In this document: piece after piece, positions 7,639 to 15,506 of the stretch
Numbering within the stretch: the first letter of the stretch is position 1
Layout of the letters: every line of letters begins with the position of its first letter
Assembly: GCA_041396705.1 (NCBI GenBank)
Contig: JAWKYB010000006.1
Span: 124,001 to 188,000 of the forward strand
Direction of reading: 5' to 3'
From: Alphaproteobacteria bacterium
Lineage (GTDB): Bacteria; Pseudomonadota; Alphaproteobacteria; CALKHQ01
DNA: 64,000 nucleotides
Notes under the pieces: model-generated
What the model was told of the DNA's origin: nothing
Seen by the model: only the letters and a program-made list of their open reading frames with translations
The model's database searches: none
Translations under genes and position numbers: made by a program

Positions 7639-7643
7639 GTCAA
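7615..7643 (-). promoter_or_regulatory. arsR promoter, sigma-70 type, predicted leaderless start
   Basis: On the minus strand there is a perfect -35 TTGACA (forward 7638-7643), a 17-bp spacer and -10 AATTAT (forward 7615-7620). The expected transcription start, about 7 nt further, is the A of the arsR ATG at 7608. No ribosome-binding site fits between, so the message is predicted to be leaderless. Confidence 0.7.
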
Positions 7644-7752
7644 GCCGAGACGCGTTCTCCGCCGCACACGGCCTTTCGCCACCGGTCGCCAGCGTCTAGG
7701 GTCCCGCTCGCGTCGGCGGTTCCCGACGGCCCTCAAGACAGACCGGTCCACG

Positions 7753-8706
7753 ATGAGCGACACCCACGCCGACACGATCCGCAGCGCCGTCGACGAGGAG
7801 ATCAGACCGATCCTGGCCGGCATCGAGCTCAGCCGGCGCGGCTACCTGCAGCTGACCAAGCTGGTCGCCACCGGTATCTTCGGCTTTTTCGGCGTGATCG
7901 CGCTGATCCTTTGGGGTCTGATCTCGATCTGGGTCGCGTTGCCGGTCCTCGGCTTCGCCGCCATTGTCGCCGGCCTGGTCGCCTGGGCGATGGCGCGGAT
8001 GTACCGCGGCACCACGCTGGCCCAGATCGTGCCGCCGCTGGCCGAGGCGATCGGCGGAATGACCTACCGGCCGATGGCCGAGGGATTCAATGCCGCGGCG
8101 GTGATCGACCTCGGCATCCTGCCGTCGAGCCAGGCGGTGGCGGCAGAGCACCTGCTGGAAGGCATGCACCGAGGCACCGGGTTCCGGATGGCGGAACTAT
8201 CCTGCTACGACCGCGTCGAACAGATCTCGATGGCCACCCGGCGGAAACGCAGCAGGCGGCGGCGCAACTGGCGCGGACTGGTGATCGAGGTCGACGTGCC
8301 GGTGCGCTTCGACGGACCGGTGATCCTGGCCCGCGACCGCGGCCTCGCCGGCCGAATCCATGGCGCCGGCCTGCGCCGGGTCGACCTGCCCGATCCAGCC
8401 TTCGCACGCATCTTCGAGGTCTACGCGGCCGACACGGACGAGGCCGCGCGCCTGGTCACCCCCGCGCTGGCGCAGAGCCTGGCCGCACTCAGCCAGGCGC
8501 GCCCGGGCAAGGCGCTGGCGGCCGCCTTCGCCAGCGGCGTGTTCGTGCTGACCATCCCGCTGCCGCGCGGCTTCCTTGAGCAGGGCTCGCTGTTCCAGCC
8601 GGCGCATCGCCTGCTCGACAAGGTGCCGCAGATCGTGCGCGAGCTGACGCTGCCGCACCGGGTGATCGACTATCTGATGGGCGACCGGCCCGGGCCGCTG
8701 CTTTAG
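7753..8706 (+). CDS. DUF3137 membrane protein
   Basis: 317 residues. A soluble N terminus of about 35 residues is followed by two membrane segments (TGIFGFFGVIALILWGLISI and LPVLGFAAIVAGLVAWAMAR) and a cytosolic C-terminal domain. The C-terminal part matches the DUF3137 layout: IGGMTYRP, a segment ending LSCYDRVEQ, a basic patch RRKRSRRRRNWRG, then GLVIEVDVP and VFVLTIPLP near the end. Function unknown. It is transcribed away from arsR, with about 145 bp between them, and converges on dgoA with a 4-nt gap. Confidence 0.75.
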   Translation: MSDTHADTIRSAVDEEIRPILAGIELSRRGYLQLTKLVATGIFGFFGVIALILWGLISIWVALPVLGFAAIVAGLVAWAMARMYRGTTLAQIVPPLAEAIGGMTYRPMAEGFNAAAVIDLGILPSSQAVAAEHLLEGMHRGTGFRMAELSCYDRVEQISMATRRKRSRRRRNWRGLVIEVDVPVRFDGPVILARDRGLAGRIHGAGLRRVDLPDPAFARIFEVYAADTDEAARLVTPALAQSLAALSQARPGKALAAAFASGVFVLTIPLPRGFLEQGSLFQPAHRLLDKVPQIVRELTLPHRVIDYLMGDRPGPLL

Positions 8707-8710
8707 CCGC

Positions 8711-9361
8711 TCAGGCCGTCACCGTGCCCGGCTCGCCGTGCAGCCGCCGCCAGGCATTGACGAACCGGCGCGCCCGCCCGGCGACGTCCGCCGGCGACAG
8801 GCCGGGCGCGTACAACGCCGAGCCGAGGCCGAAGCCGCTGGCGCCGGCCCGGAGATAGTCGCCCATCGCCTCCGGCGTGATGCCGCCGACCGGCAGCACC
8901 GGCACCGCGCGCGGCAGCACGGCCCGCATCGCCTTCAGCACCTGCGGCGGGTTGGCCTCCGCCGGGAACAGCTTCAGCGCGTCGGCGCCGGCGGCAAGGG
9001 CGGAAAATGCCTCGGTCGGCGTGGCGAAGCCGGGCACGCAGGTCAGGCCCGCCGCCTTGGCGGCCGCGATCACGGCGGTGTCGGCATGGGGCATCACGAT
9101 CAGCCGCCCTCCGGCTGCCGCCACCTGGTCGACCTGGTCCGGCCGCAGCACCGTGCCGGCGCCGACCAGCGCGCGGTCGCCGAGCGCACCGGCCAGCGCA
9201 CGGATGCTGTCCGTGGGCTGCGGCGAGTTGAGCGGCACCTCGATCGCTGCGAAACCTTCGGCCAGCAACGCCTCGCCGATCGCGACCGCCTCGTCGGGCC
9301 GGATGCCGCGCAGAATGGCGACCAGGGGCAGGCGGGCCAGGGCGGCGGCGAGATCGGTCAT
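8711..9361 (-). CDS. dgoA: 2-dehydro-3-deoxy-6-phosphogalactonate aldolase
   Basis: 216-residue class I aldolase of the KDPG/KDPGal family. The Schiff-base Lys is in ADALKLFPAE. The N terminus LVAILRGIRPDEAVAIGEAL and the segment AIEVPLNSPQP are typical of DgoA rather than the KDPG aldolase Eda. Phosphate-binding region: VLPVGGITPEAMGDYL. It splits 2-keto-3-deoxy-6-phosphogalactonate to pyruvate and glyceraldehyde-3-phosphate. It directly follows dgoK (1 nt apart), giving the last two steps of the De Ley-Doudoroff galactose route. The upstream dehydrogenase and dehydratase are not in view. Confidence 0.92.
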   Translation of the reverse strand: MTDLAAALARLPLVAILRGIRPDEAVAIGEALLAEGFAAIEVPLNSPQPTDSIRALAGALGDRALVGAGTVLRPDQVDQVAAAGGRLIVMPHADTAVIAAAKAAGLTCVPGFATPTEAFSALAAGADALKLFPAEANPPQVLKAMRAVLPRAVPVLPVGGITPEAMGDYLRAGASGFGLGSALYAPGLSPADVAGRARRFVNAWRRLHGEPGTVTA

Positions 9362-9362
9362 G

Positions 9363-10277
9363 TCAGCCTGTGACTCCTGCTGCGCGCGCCAGCGCCACCT
9401 GGCCGCGTGTCACCACCGGGTCGTCGATGCGTTGGCAGCCCACACCGGCGACCGCCATGGCGGCGCAGTAGCGTTCCGCCAGCGCGGCGCCGCCCACCAC
9501 GGCGACCACCTCGCCGCCGTCCAGATCGCCGGCCATGGCGGCGACCTCGTGGCCGATCAGCAGGCCGGAGAGATAGGACGCGATCGCATCCGGCGCCAGC
9601 CGCCCGAACAGCGCCTCGGACCGTGCGCCGAAGATGTCGTGCAGCACATAGCCGCCGTGCCGCGCCCGATCCGCCCCGTGCCGGAACGCGTCGGCGTCAT
9701 GGGCCCGGTCGGCCATCAGCCGGCCGAGGATGGTGTGGTCGCTCAGCGCCGCGAACGTCTCGCCGGTCATCACCGTGCGGAACCGGACGATGCGGCCGTC
9801 GGCGACCCAGGCCCACTTGCTGTGGGTGCCGGGCAGGCAGAACACGCGGGCCGGGCAGCCGGACTCCACCGCGCCCAGAATCTGCAGTTCCTCGCCCCGC
9901 ATCACGTCGGCCACGCCGGCCTCGTCGTGAAACGACACGCCGGGCGCGAACACCAGGGTGCGGCCGTCGACGGAGCGGATCTCCGCCGCGGCCGCCACCG
10001 CGGCGAAGTCGGCCGGGCAGGCGACATAGCCGGTCTCGACCCAGCCCTGCCGGCTGGTGACCATCCCCGACAGCACCAGCGGCAGCCCTGGCGGCGGCGC
10101 CATCGGCAACGCATCCAGCAGCCGCGCCAACGCAGCGGGATAGCCGCCATCCGCCACCTGCATGATGCCCAGCGGCTGCGCGGCCGTCTCTGCCACGATG
10201 CTGCCATCCCGGTCGATCAGATAGGCACGTGCGTTCGTCGTGCCCCAGTCGAGCCCGATCACGGCCGGGTCCGTCAT
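9363..10277 (-). CDS. dgoK: 2-dehydro-3-deoxygalactonokinase
   Basis: 304-residue sugar-acid kinase of the actin-like ATPase fold. Phosphate-1 motif near the N terminus is VIGLDWGTTNARAYL. Other DgoK signatures are LSGMVTSRQGWVETGY, MRGEELQILGAV, CLPGTHSKWAWV and FRTVMTGETFAALSDHTIL. It phosphorylates 2-keto-3-deoxygalactonate at C6, feeding DgoA encoded immediately downstream. Start and stop are clear and the length is normal for the family. Confidence 0.94.
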   Translation of the reverse strand: MTDPAVIGLDWGTTNARAYLIDRDGSIVAETAAQPLGIMQVADGGYPAALARLLDALPMAPPPGLPLVLSGMVTSRQGWVETGYVACPADFAAVAAAAEIRSVDGRTLVFAPGVSFHDEAGVADVMRGEELQILGAVESGCPARVFCLPGTHSKWAWVADGRIVRFRTVMTGETFAALSDHTILGRLMADRAHDADAFRHGADRARHGGYVLHDIFGARSEALFGRLAPDAIASYLSGLLIGHEVAAMAGDLDGGEVVAVVGGAALAERYCAAMAVAGVGCQRIDDPVVTRGQVALARAAGVTG

Positions 10278-10359
10278 TCCGCGTCACCAGTTCATTTGCC
10301 AAGCCGGCGGGATGTCGCCGAACATGGCAGCGACCGCCCGCCGACTCAAGGAGAGCGCA

Positions 10360-10689
10360 ATGCCGCAGCCGCGCCGCTTCCCCTGCCCGCGCCCCGCCCT
10401 GCCGCTTGCCGCCGTCCTGACCGCGGCCGCCTTGGCGCCGGCATCGGCCGGACCGGCGGATGAGGCCGTGCTGGCTGCCTGCCGCGCCAACGCGGAGGTG
10501 CTGGCGGTGCCGCGGGCGGCGGAACTGGGCTGTGCCTGCGCCGTTGACGCGATGGTCGGGCTCAGCGACGAAGAGAAGCAGACCATCGCCGCCGCCGGCT
10601 TCACGCCGGAGTCCTTCGGCGCGGTCGCCGATTCCCACCCCGATGTGCTTGCGGCCGTCCGCGGCTGCCTGGCGCCGGACCAGAACTGA
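10360..10689 (+). CDS. Small secreted protein, unknown function
   Basis: 109 residues: a signal peptide (ALPLAAVLTAAALAPASAG) and a mature domain of about 75 residues with three cysteines (AACRANAEVL, LGCACAVDAMVGLSDEEKQ, VRGCLAPDQN). The pattern of helices between cysteines suggests a small disulfide-stabilised helical bundle. No named family recognised. The start at 10360 has a good ribosome site (AAGGAGAG). The SDR gene begins 13 nt after its stop, so both likely share a transcript. Confidence 0.72.
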   Translation: MPQPRRFPCPRPALPLAAVLTAAALAPASAGPADEAVLAACRANAEVLAVPRAAELGCACAVDAMVGLSDEEKQTIAAAGFTPESFGAVADSHPDVLAAVRGCLAPDQN

Positions 10690-10702
10690 AAGGGACTCCA
10701 GC

Positions 10703-11452
10703 ATGCAGAAGGTCGTACTGGTCACCGGCGGCAGCCGGGGCATCGGCGCCGCCGTGGCGCAGAAGGCGGCGAAGGCCGGCTGGGCCGTCGCGCTGAACTA
10801 CAACAGCAGCCCCGCCAAGGCAGACGCCGTCGCGGCGATGATCCGCAGCGAGGGCGGCCGGGTCGAGACGATCCAGGCCGACATGGGCGAGCCCGCGGAC
10901 GTCGTACGCCTGTTCGAGGAGGTCGACGCCGCCTATGGCCGGCTCGACGCGCTGGTCAACAATGCCGGCATCATCGGCGCGCTGAAGCGGATCGAGGACC
11001 AGACCGCCGAGGACCTGGCCCGCACCTGGGCAGTCAACCTGACCGGCTGCTTCCTGGCGGCCGGGCAGGCGGTCAAGCGGATGTCGACGAAGCGCGGCGG
11101 CGGCGGCGGGGTCATCGTCAACATCTCGTCGATCGCGGCGCGCACCGGCGGCATGCCGGGCATGGCGCCCTATGCCGCCACCAAGGGCGGGCTCGACGCC
11201 TTCACCATCGGCCTGGCCAAGGAGGTCGGCCAGGAAGGCATCCGGGCCGTCTCCGTTCGTCCCGGCCTGATCGACACCGAGATCCACGAGATCTACGGCA
11301 AGGGCAACGCCTTCGACACCGCGGCCAAGGCGGTGCCCTATGCCGGGCGCGCCGGCACTGCCGACGAGGTCGCCGACGTCGTGCTGTGGCTGATGTCGGA
11401 CCAGGCCTCCTACGTCTCCGCCACCACCATCGACGTCTCCGCCGGCCGCTGA
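10703..11452 (+). CDS. Short-chain dehydrogenase/reductase (classical SDR)
   Basis: 249 residues with all classical SDR marks: the NAD(P)-binding glycine motif VTGGSRGIGAAVAQKA, LVNNAGIIG, the catalytic Ser in VNISSIAAR and the Tyr-x-x-x-Lys in APYAATKGGLDAF, then SVRPGLIDTEIHE. The most similar group is the FabG/glucose-1-dehydrogenase type of about 250 residues, but the substrate cannot be read from sequence. AAAGGGACT upstream serves as ribosome site. An acidic-poor end to beta-2 (NYNSSPAKAD) hints at NADP(H) preference, a weak inference. Confidence 0.9.
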   Translation: MQKVVLVTGGSRGIGAAVAQKAAKAGWAVALNYNSSPAKADAVAAMIRSEGGRVETIQADMGEPADVVRLFEEVDAAYGRLDALVNNAGIIGALKRIEDQTAEDLARTWAVNLTGCFLAAGQAVKRMSTKRGGGGGVIVNISSIAARTGGMPGMAPYAATKGGLDAFTIGLAKEVGQEGIRAVSVRPGLIDTEIHEIYGKGNAFDTAAKAVPYAGRAGTADEVADVVLWLMSDQASYVSATTIDVSAGR

Positions 11453-11747
11453 CCGCGGCCGAAACCGGGACAACGGGATGCAAACCGGCGGCCGTGTCCC
11501 CACTTCCTGAGGGCGCGGCGGCCGGCACGGTGGCGAATGCCACGGCACGGCCGCCGCGGATGCGCCAGTGCTGGCCGTGCGCCGGCGCGGCGAAACCGCG
11601 TCCCGATCCGGGCCAAGGGGGCCGAATTGCTGCGATCCTGAGACAACGGCCAAAAAAAGTGCATAATCGCGGCGATTACTGCTGCACAGCGACTCAAGGG
11701 GAACGCCGCGCCGCAACGGTGCGGTGAGTTATGGAGGCCATTGCCAC

Positions 11748-12446
11748 GTGCCACACTCGGTTGCACTGGTCGACGACGACCGCAATATCCTGACATCGGT
11801 GACCATGGCGCTGGAGGCGGAGGGATTCGACGTCCGCACCTACAGCGACGGCGAGGAAGCGTTGCGCGGGCTGACCGCCAAGCCGACCGACCTGGCGATC
11901 CTGGACATCAAGATGCCGCGCATGGACGGCATGGAATTGCTGACCCGGCTGCGCAAGGTCACCCACATGCCGGTGATCTTCCTGACCTCGAAGGACGACG
12001 AGGTCGACGAGCTGCTCGGCCTGCGCATGGGCGCCGACGACTACATCACCAAGCCGTTCTCGCAGCGCCTGCTGATCGAGCGCATCCGCACGCTGCTGCG
12101 CCGGGCCGACCTGGAGAATGCGGGCGATTCGTCGTCGCACAAGGCGATGATCGTGCGCGGCGACCTGGTGCTGGATCCGGAGCGGCACCTGTCGACGTGG
12201 AAGGGCATCCCGGTCAACCTGACGGTGACCGAGTTCCTGCTGCTGCAGGCGCTGGCGCTGCGGCCGGGCCACGTCAAGAACCGCAACCAGCTGATGGACG
12301 CGGCCTATGGCGAAAGCATCTATGTCGACGACCGCACCATCGACAGCCACATCAAGCGGCTGCGCAAGAAATTCCGCGAGGTCGACGACGATTTCTCCCA
12401 TATCGAAACGCTGTACGGCATCGGCTATCGCTACAAGGAGAGCTGA
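11748..12446 (+). CDS. chvI: Response regulator ChvI (OmpR family)
   Basis: 232 residues: receiver domain with acidic pair in VALVDDDRN, phospho-acceptor Asp53 (ILDIKMPRMDG) and Lys102 (YITKPFSQ), then a winged-helix DNA-binding domain ending SHIETLYGIGYRYKES. Segments such as LTSKDDEVDELLGLRMGADD, LTVTEFLLLQALALRPG and AYGESIYVDDRTIDSHIKRL are very characteristic of ChvI, the acid/cell-envelope regulator of alphaproteobacteria. GTG start at 11748 chosen for the GGAGG at 11733-11737. The kinase gene follows after 48 nt. Confidence 0.93.
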   Translation: MPHSVALVDDDRNILTSVTMALEAEGFDVRTYSDGEEALRGLTAKPTDLAILDIKMPRMDGMELLTRLRKVTHMPVIFLTSKDDEVDELLGLRMGADDYITKPFSQRLLIERIRTLLRRADLENAGDSSSHKAMIVRGDLVLDPERHLSTWKGIPVNLTVTEFLLLQALALRPGHVKNRNQLMDAAYGESIYVDDRTIDSHIKRLRKKFREVDDDFSHIETLYGIGYRYKES

Positions 12447-12494
12447 CGCCCGGCCCGCGGCGACGAGGGGCGCGCGCAGCGCGCGCGGCAAGGC

Positions 12495-14231
12495 GTGACC
12501 GCGGAGACCGGCGATCACCTGACCGGCCCCGCACGGCACGACGCCGGCGTTCCGGCCTCGACCTCGGGCAGGACCGCGCGTGCCCGTGCGGCCGAGCGCA
12601 AGCTGCGCCGCCGGCGCGGGCGCTGGCTGTCGCCGCTGACCCGCCGGATCCTGGTGCTGAACCTGATCCCGCTCGGGATGCTGGTCGGCGCCATCCTCTA
12701 CATGGACGAGTATCGCCAGCGGCTGATCGACGCGGAGCTGGATGCGCTGACCGTGCAGGGCGAGATCTTCGCCGGCGCAGTCGGCGAATCCGCCGTGGCG
12801 CCGGACGGCATCGGCGAGCAGATCCTGATCGACGACATCGCCGCGCGGATCGTCCGCCGCCTGGCCGGGCCGACCGAGTTCCTGGCCGCGCCCAACACAC
12901 TGCGCGCCCGCCTGTTCTCGGTCGGCGGCGACCTGGTCGTCGACAGCCGCCAGCTGGTCGGCGCCGGCGGCGTGGTCTCGATCAAGGAGCTGCCGCCGAT
13001 CGACGAGGCCGACATCTCCAGCTTCCTGTTCCGCATCTATGACGCGATCTTCGACCTGATCCCCTATGACCGCAACCTGCCGGTCTACCAGGAAGCGCCG
13101 ATCCAGTTCGCCTTCGACTACGACGAGGTGATGGCGGCCTACGAGGGCGAGCCGGTGCAGCGGGTGCGGGTGCGCCCGTCCGGCGAACTCGTGCTCAGCG
13201 TCGCCATTCCCGTGGTCGCGCTGCGCAAGGTGGTGGGCGTGCTGCTGCTGTCGCGCGACGGCAGCGAGATCGAGGCCAGCCTGCGCAGCGTGCGCATCGA
13301 CATCCTGAAGATCTTCGCGCTGGCGATCGCGGTGACGGTGATGCTGTCGTTCTACCTGGCCGGCACCATCGCCCGGCCGGTGCGCCGCCTGGCCGCCGCC
13401 GCGGAGCGCGTGCGCCACGGCCAGGGTCGCGACGTGGCGATCCCGGACTTCCGCGACCGCCGCGACGAGATCGGCGACCTGTCCGGCAGCCTGCGCGACA
13501 TGACCCAGGCGCTCTACATCCGCATGGACGCGATCGAGCGCTTCGCCGCCGACGTGGCGCACGAGATCAAGAACCCGCTGGCCAGCCTGCGGTCCGCGGT
13601 CGAGACCGTCACCCGGGTCAAGGACCCGGAGCGGCAGGCGCGGCTGATGGCGATCATCGAGCAGGACGTGCGCCGGCTCGACCGGCTGATCACCGACATC
13701 TCCGATGCCTCGCGGCTGGACGCCGAGCTGTCGCGCACCCAGGCCGAGCCGGTCGACATCGGCACGATGCTGGACAGCCTGGCCGAGATCTATCGGGCCA
13801 TGCACGACGCCGAGAGCGACAAGCCGCTGGTGTTCACGGTGCGCAAGCCGCGCGGCGAGGCGCTGGTGGTGCCGGGGATCGAGACCCGGATGATGCAGGT
13901 GATGCAGAACCTGATCGGCAATGCGATCAGCTTCAGCCCGCGCGACGGCGAGATCGCGCTGACCGTCACCACCAACAGCGAGGGGCTGACGGTACTCGTC
14001 GACGACGTCGGCCCCGGCATCCCGCCCGGCAAGGAAGAGAAGATCTTCGAGCGCTTCTATTCGGAACGGCCGGCCGGCGACGACTTCGGCAACAACTCGG
14101 GCCTCGGCCTGAACATCTCCAAACAGATCGTCGAGGCGCAGGGCGGCACGCTGTCCGCCGAGAACCGCATCGCTGCCGACGGCAAGGTGCTCGGCGCCCG
14201 CTTCGTGGTCTGGCTGCCCTTCGCCGCCTAG
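12495..14231 (+). CDS. chvG: Sensor histidine kinase ChvG
   Basis: 578-residue membrane kinase partner of ChvI. Layout: basic cytosolic N terminus, membrane segment (RILVLNLIPLGMLVGAILYM), periplasmic sensor domain of roughly 240 residues, second membrane segment (IFALAIAVTVMLSFYLAGTI), HAMP, dimerisation domain with His356 in ADVAHEIKNPLASLRSAVET, and ATPase domain with QVMQNLIGNAISFSP, VDDVGPGIPPGKEEKIFERF and NNSGLGLNISKQIV. GTG start at 12495. In many relatives hprK and a PTS gene follow; here a DUF1674 gene on the other strand follows instead. Confidence 0.93.
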   Translation: MTAETGDHLTGPARHDAGVPASTSGRTARARAAERKLRRRRGRWLSPLTRRILVLNLIPLGMLVGAILYMDEYRQRLIDAELDALTVQGEIFAGAVGESAVAPDGIGEQILIDDIAARIVRRLAGPTEFLAAPNTLRARLFSVGGDLVVDSRQLVGAGGVVSIKELPPIDEADISSFLFRIYDAIFDLIPYDRNLPVYQEAPIQFAFDYDEVMAAYEGEPVQRVRVRPSGELVLSVAIPVVALRKVVGVLLLSRDGSEIEASLRSVRIDILKIFALAIAVTVMLSFYLAGTIARPVRRLAAAAERVRHGQGRDVAIPDFRDRRDEIGDLSGSLRDMTQALYIRMDAIERFAADVAHEIKNPLASLRSAVETVTRVKDPERQARLMAIIEQDVRRLDRLITDISDASRLDAELSRTQAEPVDIGTMLDSLAEIYRAMHDAESDKPLVFTVRKPRGEALVVPGIETRMMQVMQNLIGNAISFSPRDGEIALTVTTNSEGLTVLVDDVGPGIPPGKEEKIFERFYSERPAGDDFGNNSGLGLNISKQIVEAQGGTLSAENRIAADGKVLGARFVVWLPFAA

Positions 14232-14342
14232 GTCGAACTCCGGTCGGATGGGCTCATCCGATCGGAGACCGGTCGATCGCTTCCAACCGGCGCGTGCCCT
14301 CGGCGCCGGCGAGGACGCGGGCTGCTGCCGGCGGCGCCGACC

Positions 14343-14510
14343 TCAGAAATCGACGCAGCGGCCGTCGACTTCCCAGTCGCCATAGCGCGTCGGATCGGGG
14401 CCGTTGCGGCCGCCGACCTCGGCCGGCCCCTCGTCCGCCGCACTTGCCGCTTCACCCGCATCGGCGGCAGGCGGATCGACGGCGAACTCCTTCGGCTTCG
14501 GCGCGTTCAT
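14343..14510 (-). CDS. DUF1674 protein, succinate dehydrogenase assembly factor 4-like
   Basis: 55-residue protein whose C terminus GPDPTRYGDWEVDGRCVDF is the signature of the DUF1674/SDHAF4 family (consensus G-P-E-P-T-R-Y-G-D-W-E-x-x-G-R-x-x-D-F). The N-terminal half is a low-complexity acidic/Ala linker, as usual. Family members bind the flavoprotein of succinate dehydrogenase during assembly. ATG at 14510 chosen (MNAPKPKEF). It lies in the gap between chvG and htpX, opposite strand. Confidence 0.88.
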   Translation of the reverse strand: MNAPKPKEFAVDPPAADAGEAASAADEGPAEVGGRNGPDPTRYGDWEVDGRCVDF

Positions 14511-14624
14511 CCGACTAATATGTGGCCCAGGCAGCCGCCCGCCAAGCCTTGACCGGCCGGCCTGCAATCACCACAGATTCTGCGCGCCCGGCGCGACCGG
14601 GTCCTTGCTGGGAGACCGCACGCC

Positions 14625-15506
14625 GTGCTCGGCACCAACTACCTGCGCACCGTAGTCCTGCTCGCCGGGCTGACCGCCCTGTTCCTCGGCGTCGGCTATC
14701 TGATCGGCGGCACCGGCGGCGCGATCATCGCGCTGGTGGTGGCGGTGGCGATGAACGGCTTCGCCTACTGGAATGCCGACGGCATCGTGCTGCGCCGGTT
14801 CAACGCACGGCCGGTGACGCGGGACTCCGCCCCGGAATTCCACGACATCGTGGCCGAGCTCGCCCGTCGCGCCGACCTGCCGATGCCGAAGGTCTACCTC
14901 ATCGACAACCCGCAGCCGAACGCCTTCGCCACCGGCCGCAACCCGCAGAACGCGGCGGTCGCCGCCACCACCGGGCTGCTGCGCAACCTGAACGCGCAGG
15001 AAGTCGCCGGCGTGATGGCGCACGAGATGGCGCACGTGAAAAGCCGCGACACGCTGACGATGACGGTGACCGCCACCGTGGCCGGCGCGATCTCGATGCT
15101 GGCCAATTTCGGCCTGTTCTTCGGCGGCGGCAATTCCCGCGACAACCCGCTGGGCGGGCTCGGCGTGCTGCTGGTCGCCATCCTGGCGCCATTCGCGGCG
15201 ATGATGGTGCAGTTCGCCATCAGCCGCAGCCGCGAGTACGAGGCCGACCGGATCGGCGCCGAGATCTGCGGCAACCCGCTTTGGCTCGCCAACGCACTGG
15301 CAAAGCTGCATCGTGGCGCCCAGACCATCGACAACATCGCGGCGGAACGGAATCCGGCGACGGCCCACATGTTCATCGTCAACCCGTTGCACATGCGCAG
15401 CATGGACAGCCTGTTCTCGACCCACCCGTCGACCGAGAACCGGATCCGGCGGCTACAGGAAATGGCGGCCGGCGGCAGCACCCGCCGGCGCGGCCCGTGG
15501 GGCTGA
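14625..15506 (+). CDS. htpX: Membrane zinc metalloprotease HtpX
   Basis: 293 residues, family M48B. Two N-terminal membrane segments (TVVLLAGLTALFLGVGYLIG and IIALVVAVAMNGFAYWNA), zinc site HEMAHVKSRDT (H-E-x-x-H), two more hydrophobic segments (AGAISMLANFGLFFGGG, VLLVAILAPFAAMMVQF) and the third ligand Glu in SREYEADRIGAEI. HtpX degrades damaged inner membrane proteins. GTG start at 14625 with GGGAGAC upstream. The 3' end overlaps rsmB by 10 nt. Confidence 0.96.
   Translation: MLGTNYLRTVVLLAGLTALFLGVGYLIGGTGGAIIALVVAVAMNGFAYWNADGIVLRRFNARPVTRDSAPEFHDIVAELARRADLPMPKVYLIDNPQPNAFATGRNPQNAAVAATTGLLRNLNAQEVAGVMAHEMAHVKSRDTLTMTVTATVAGAISMLANFGLFFGGGNSRDNPLGGLGVLLVAILAPFAAMMVQFAISRSREYEADRIGAEICGNPLWLANALAKLHRGAQTIDNIAAERNPATAHMFIVNPLHMRSMDSLFSTHPSTENRIRRLQEMAAGGSTRRRGPWG

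Noticed and set aside
11694..13805. 703-residue minus-strand frame opposite chvI and chvG
   Set aside because: Shadow of two clear two-component genes; composition (Asp, Val, Arg, Gln repeats) is that of reversed coding DNA.
14268..14342. Small frames between chvG and the DUF1674 gene
   Set aside because: No start signal and no similarity; the DUF1674 call on the minus strand explains the coding potential nearby.
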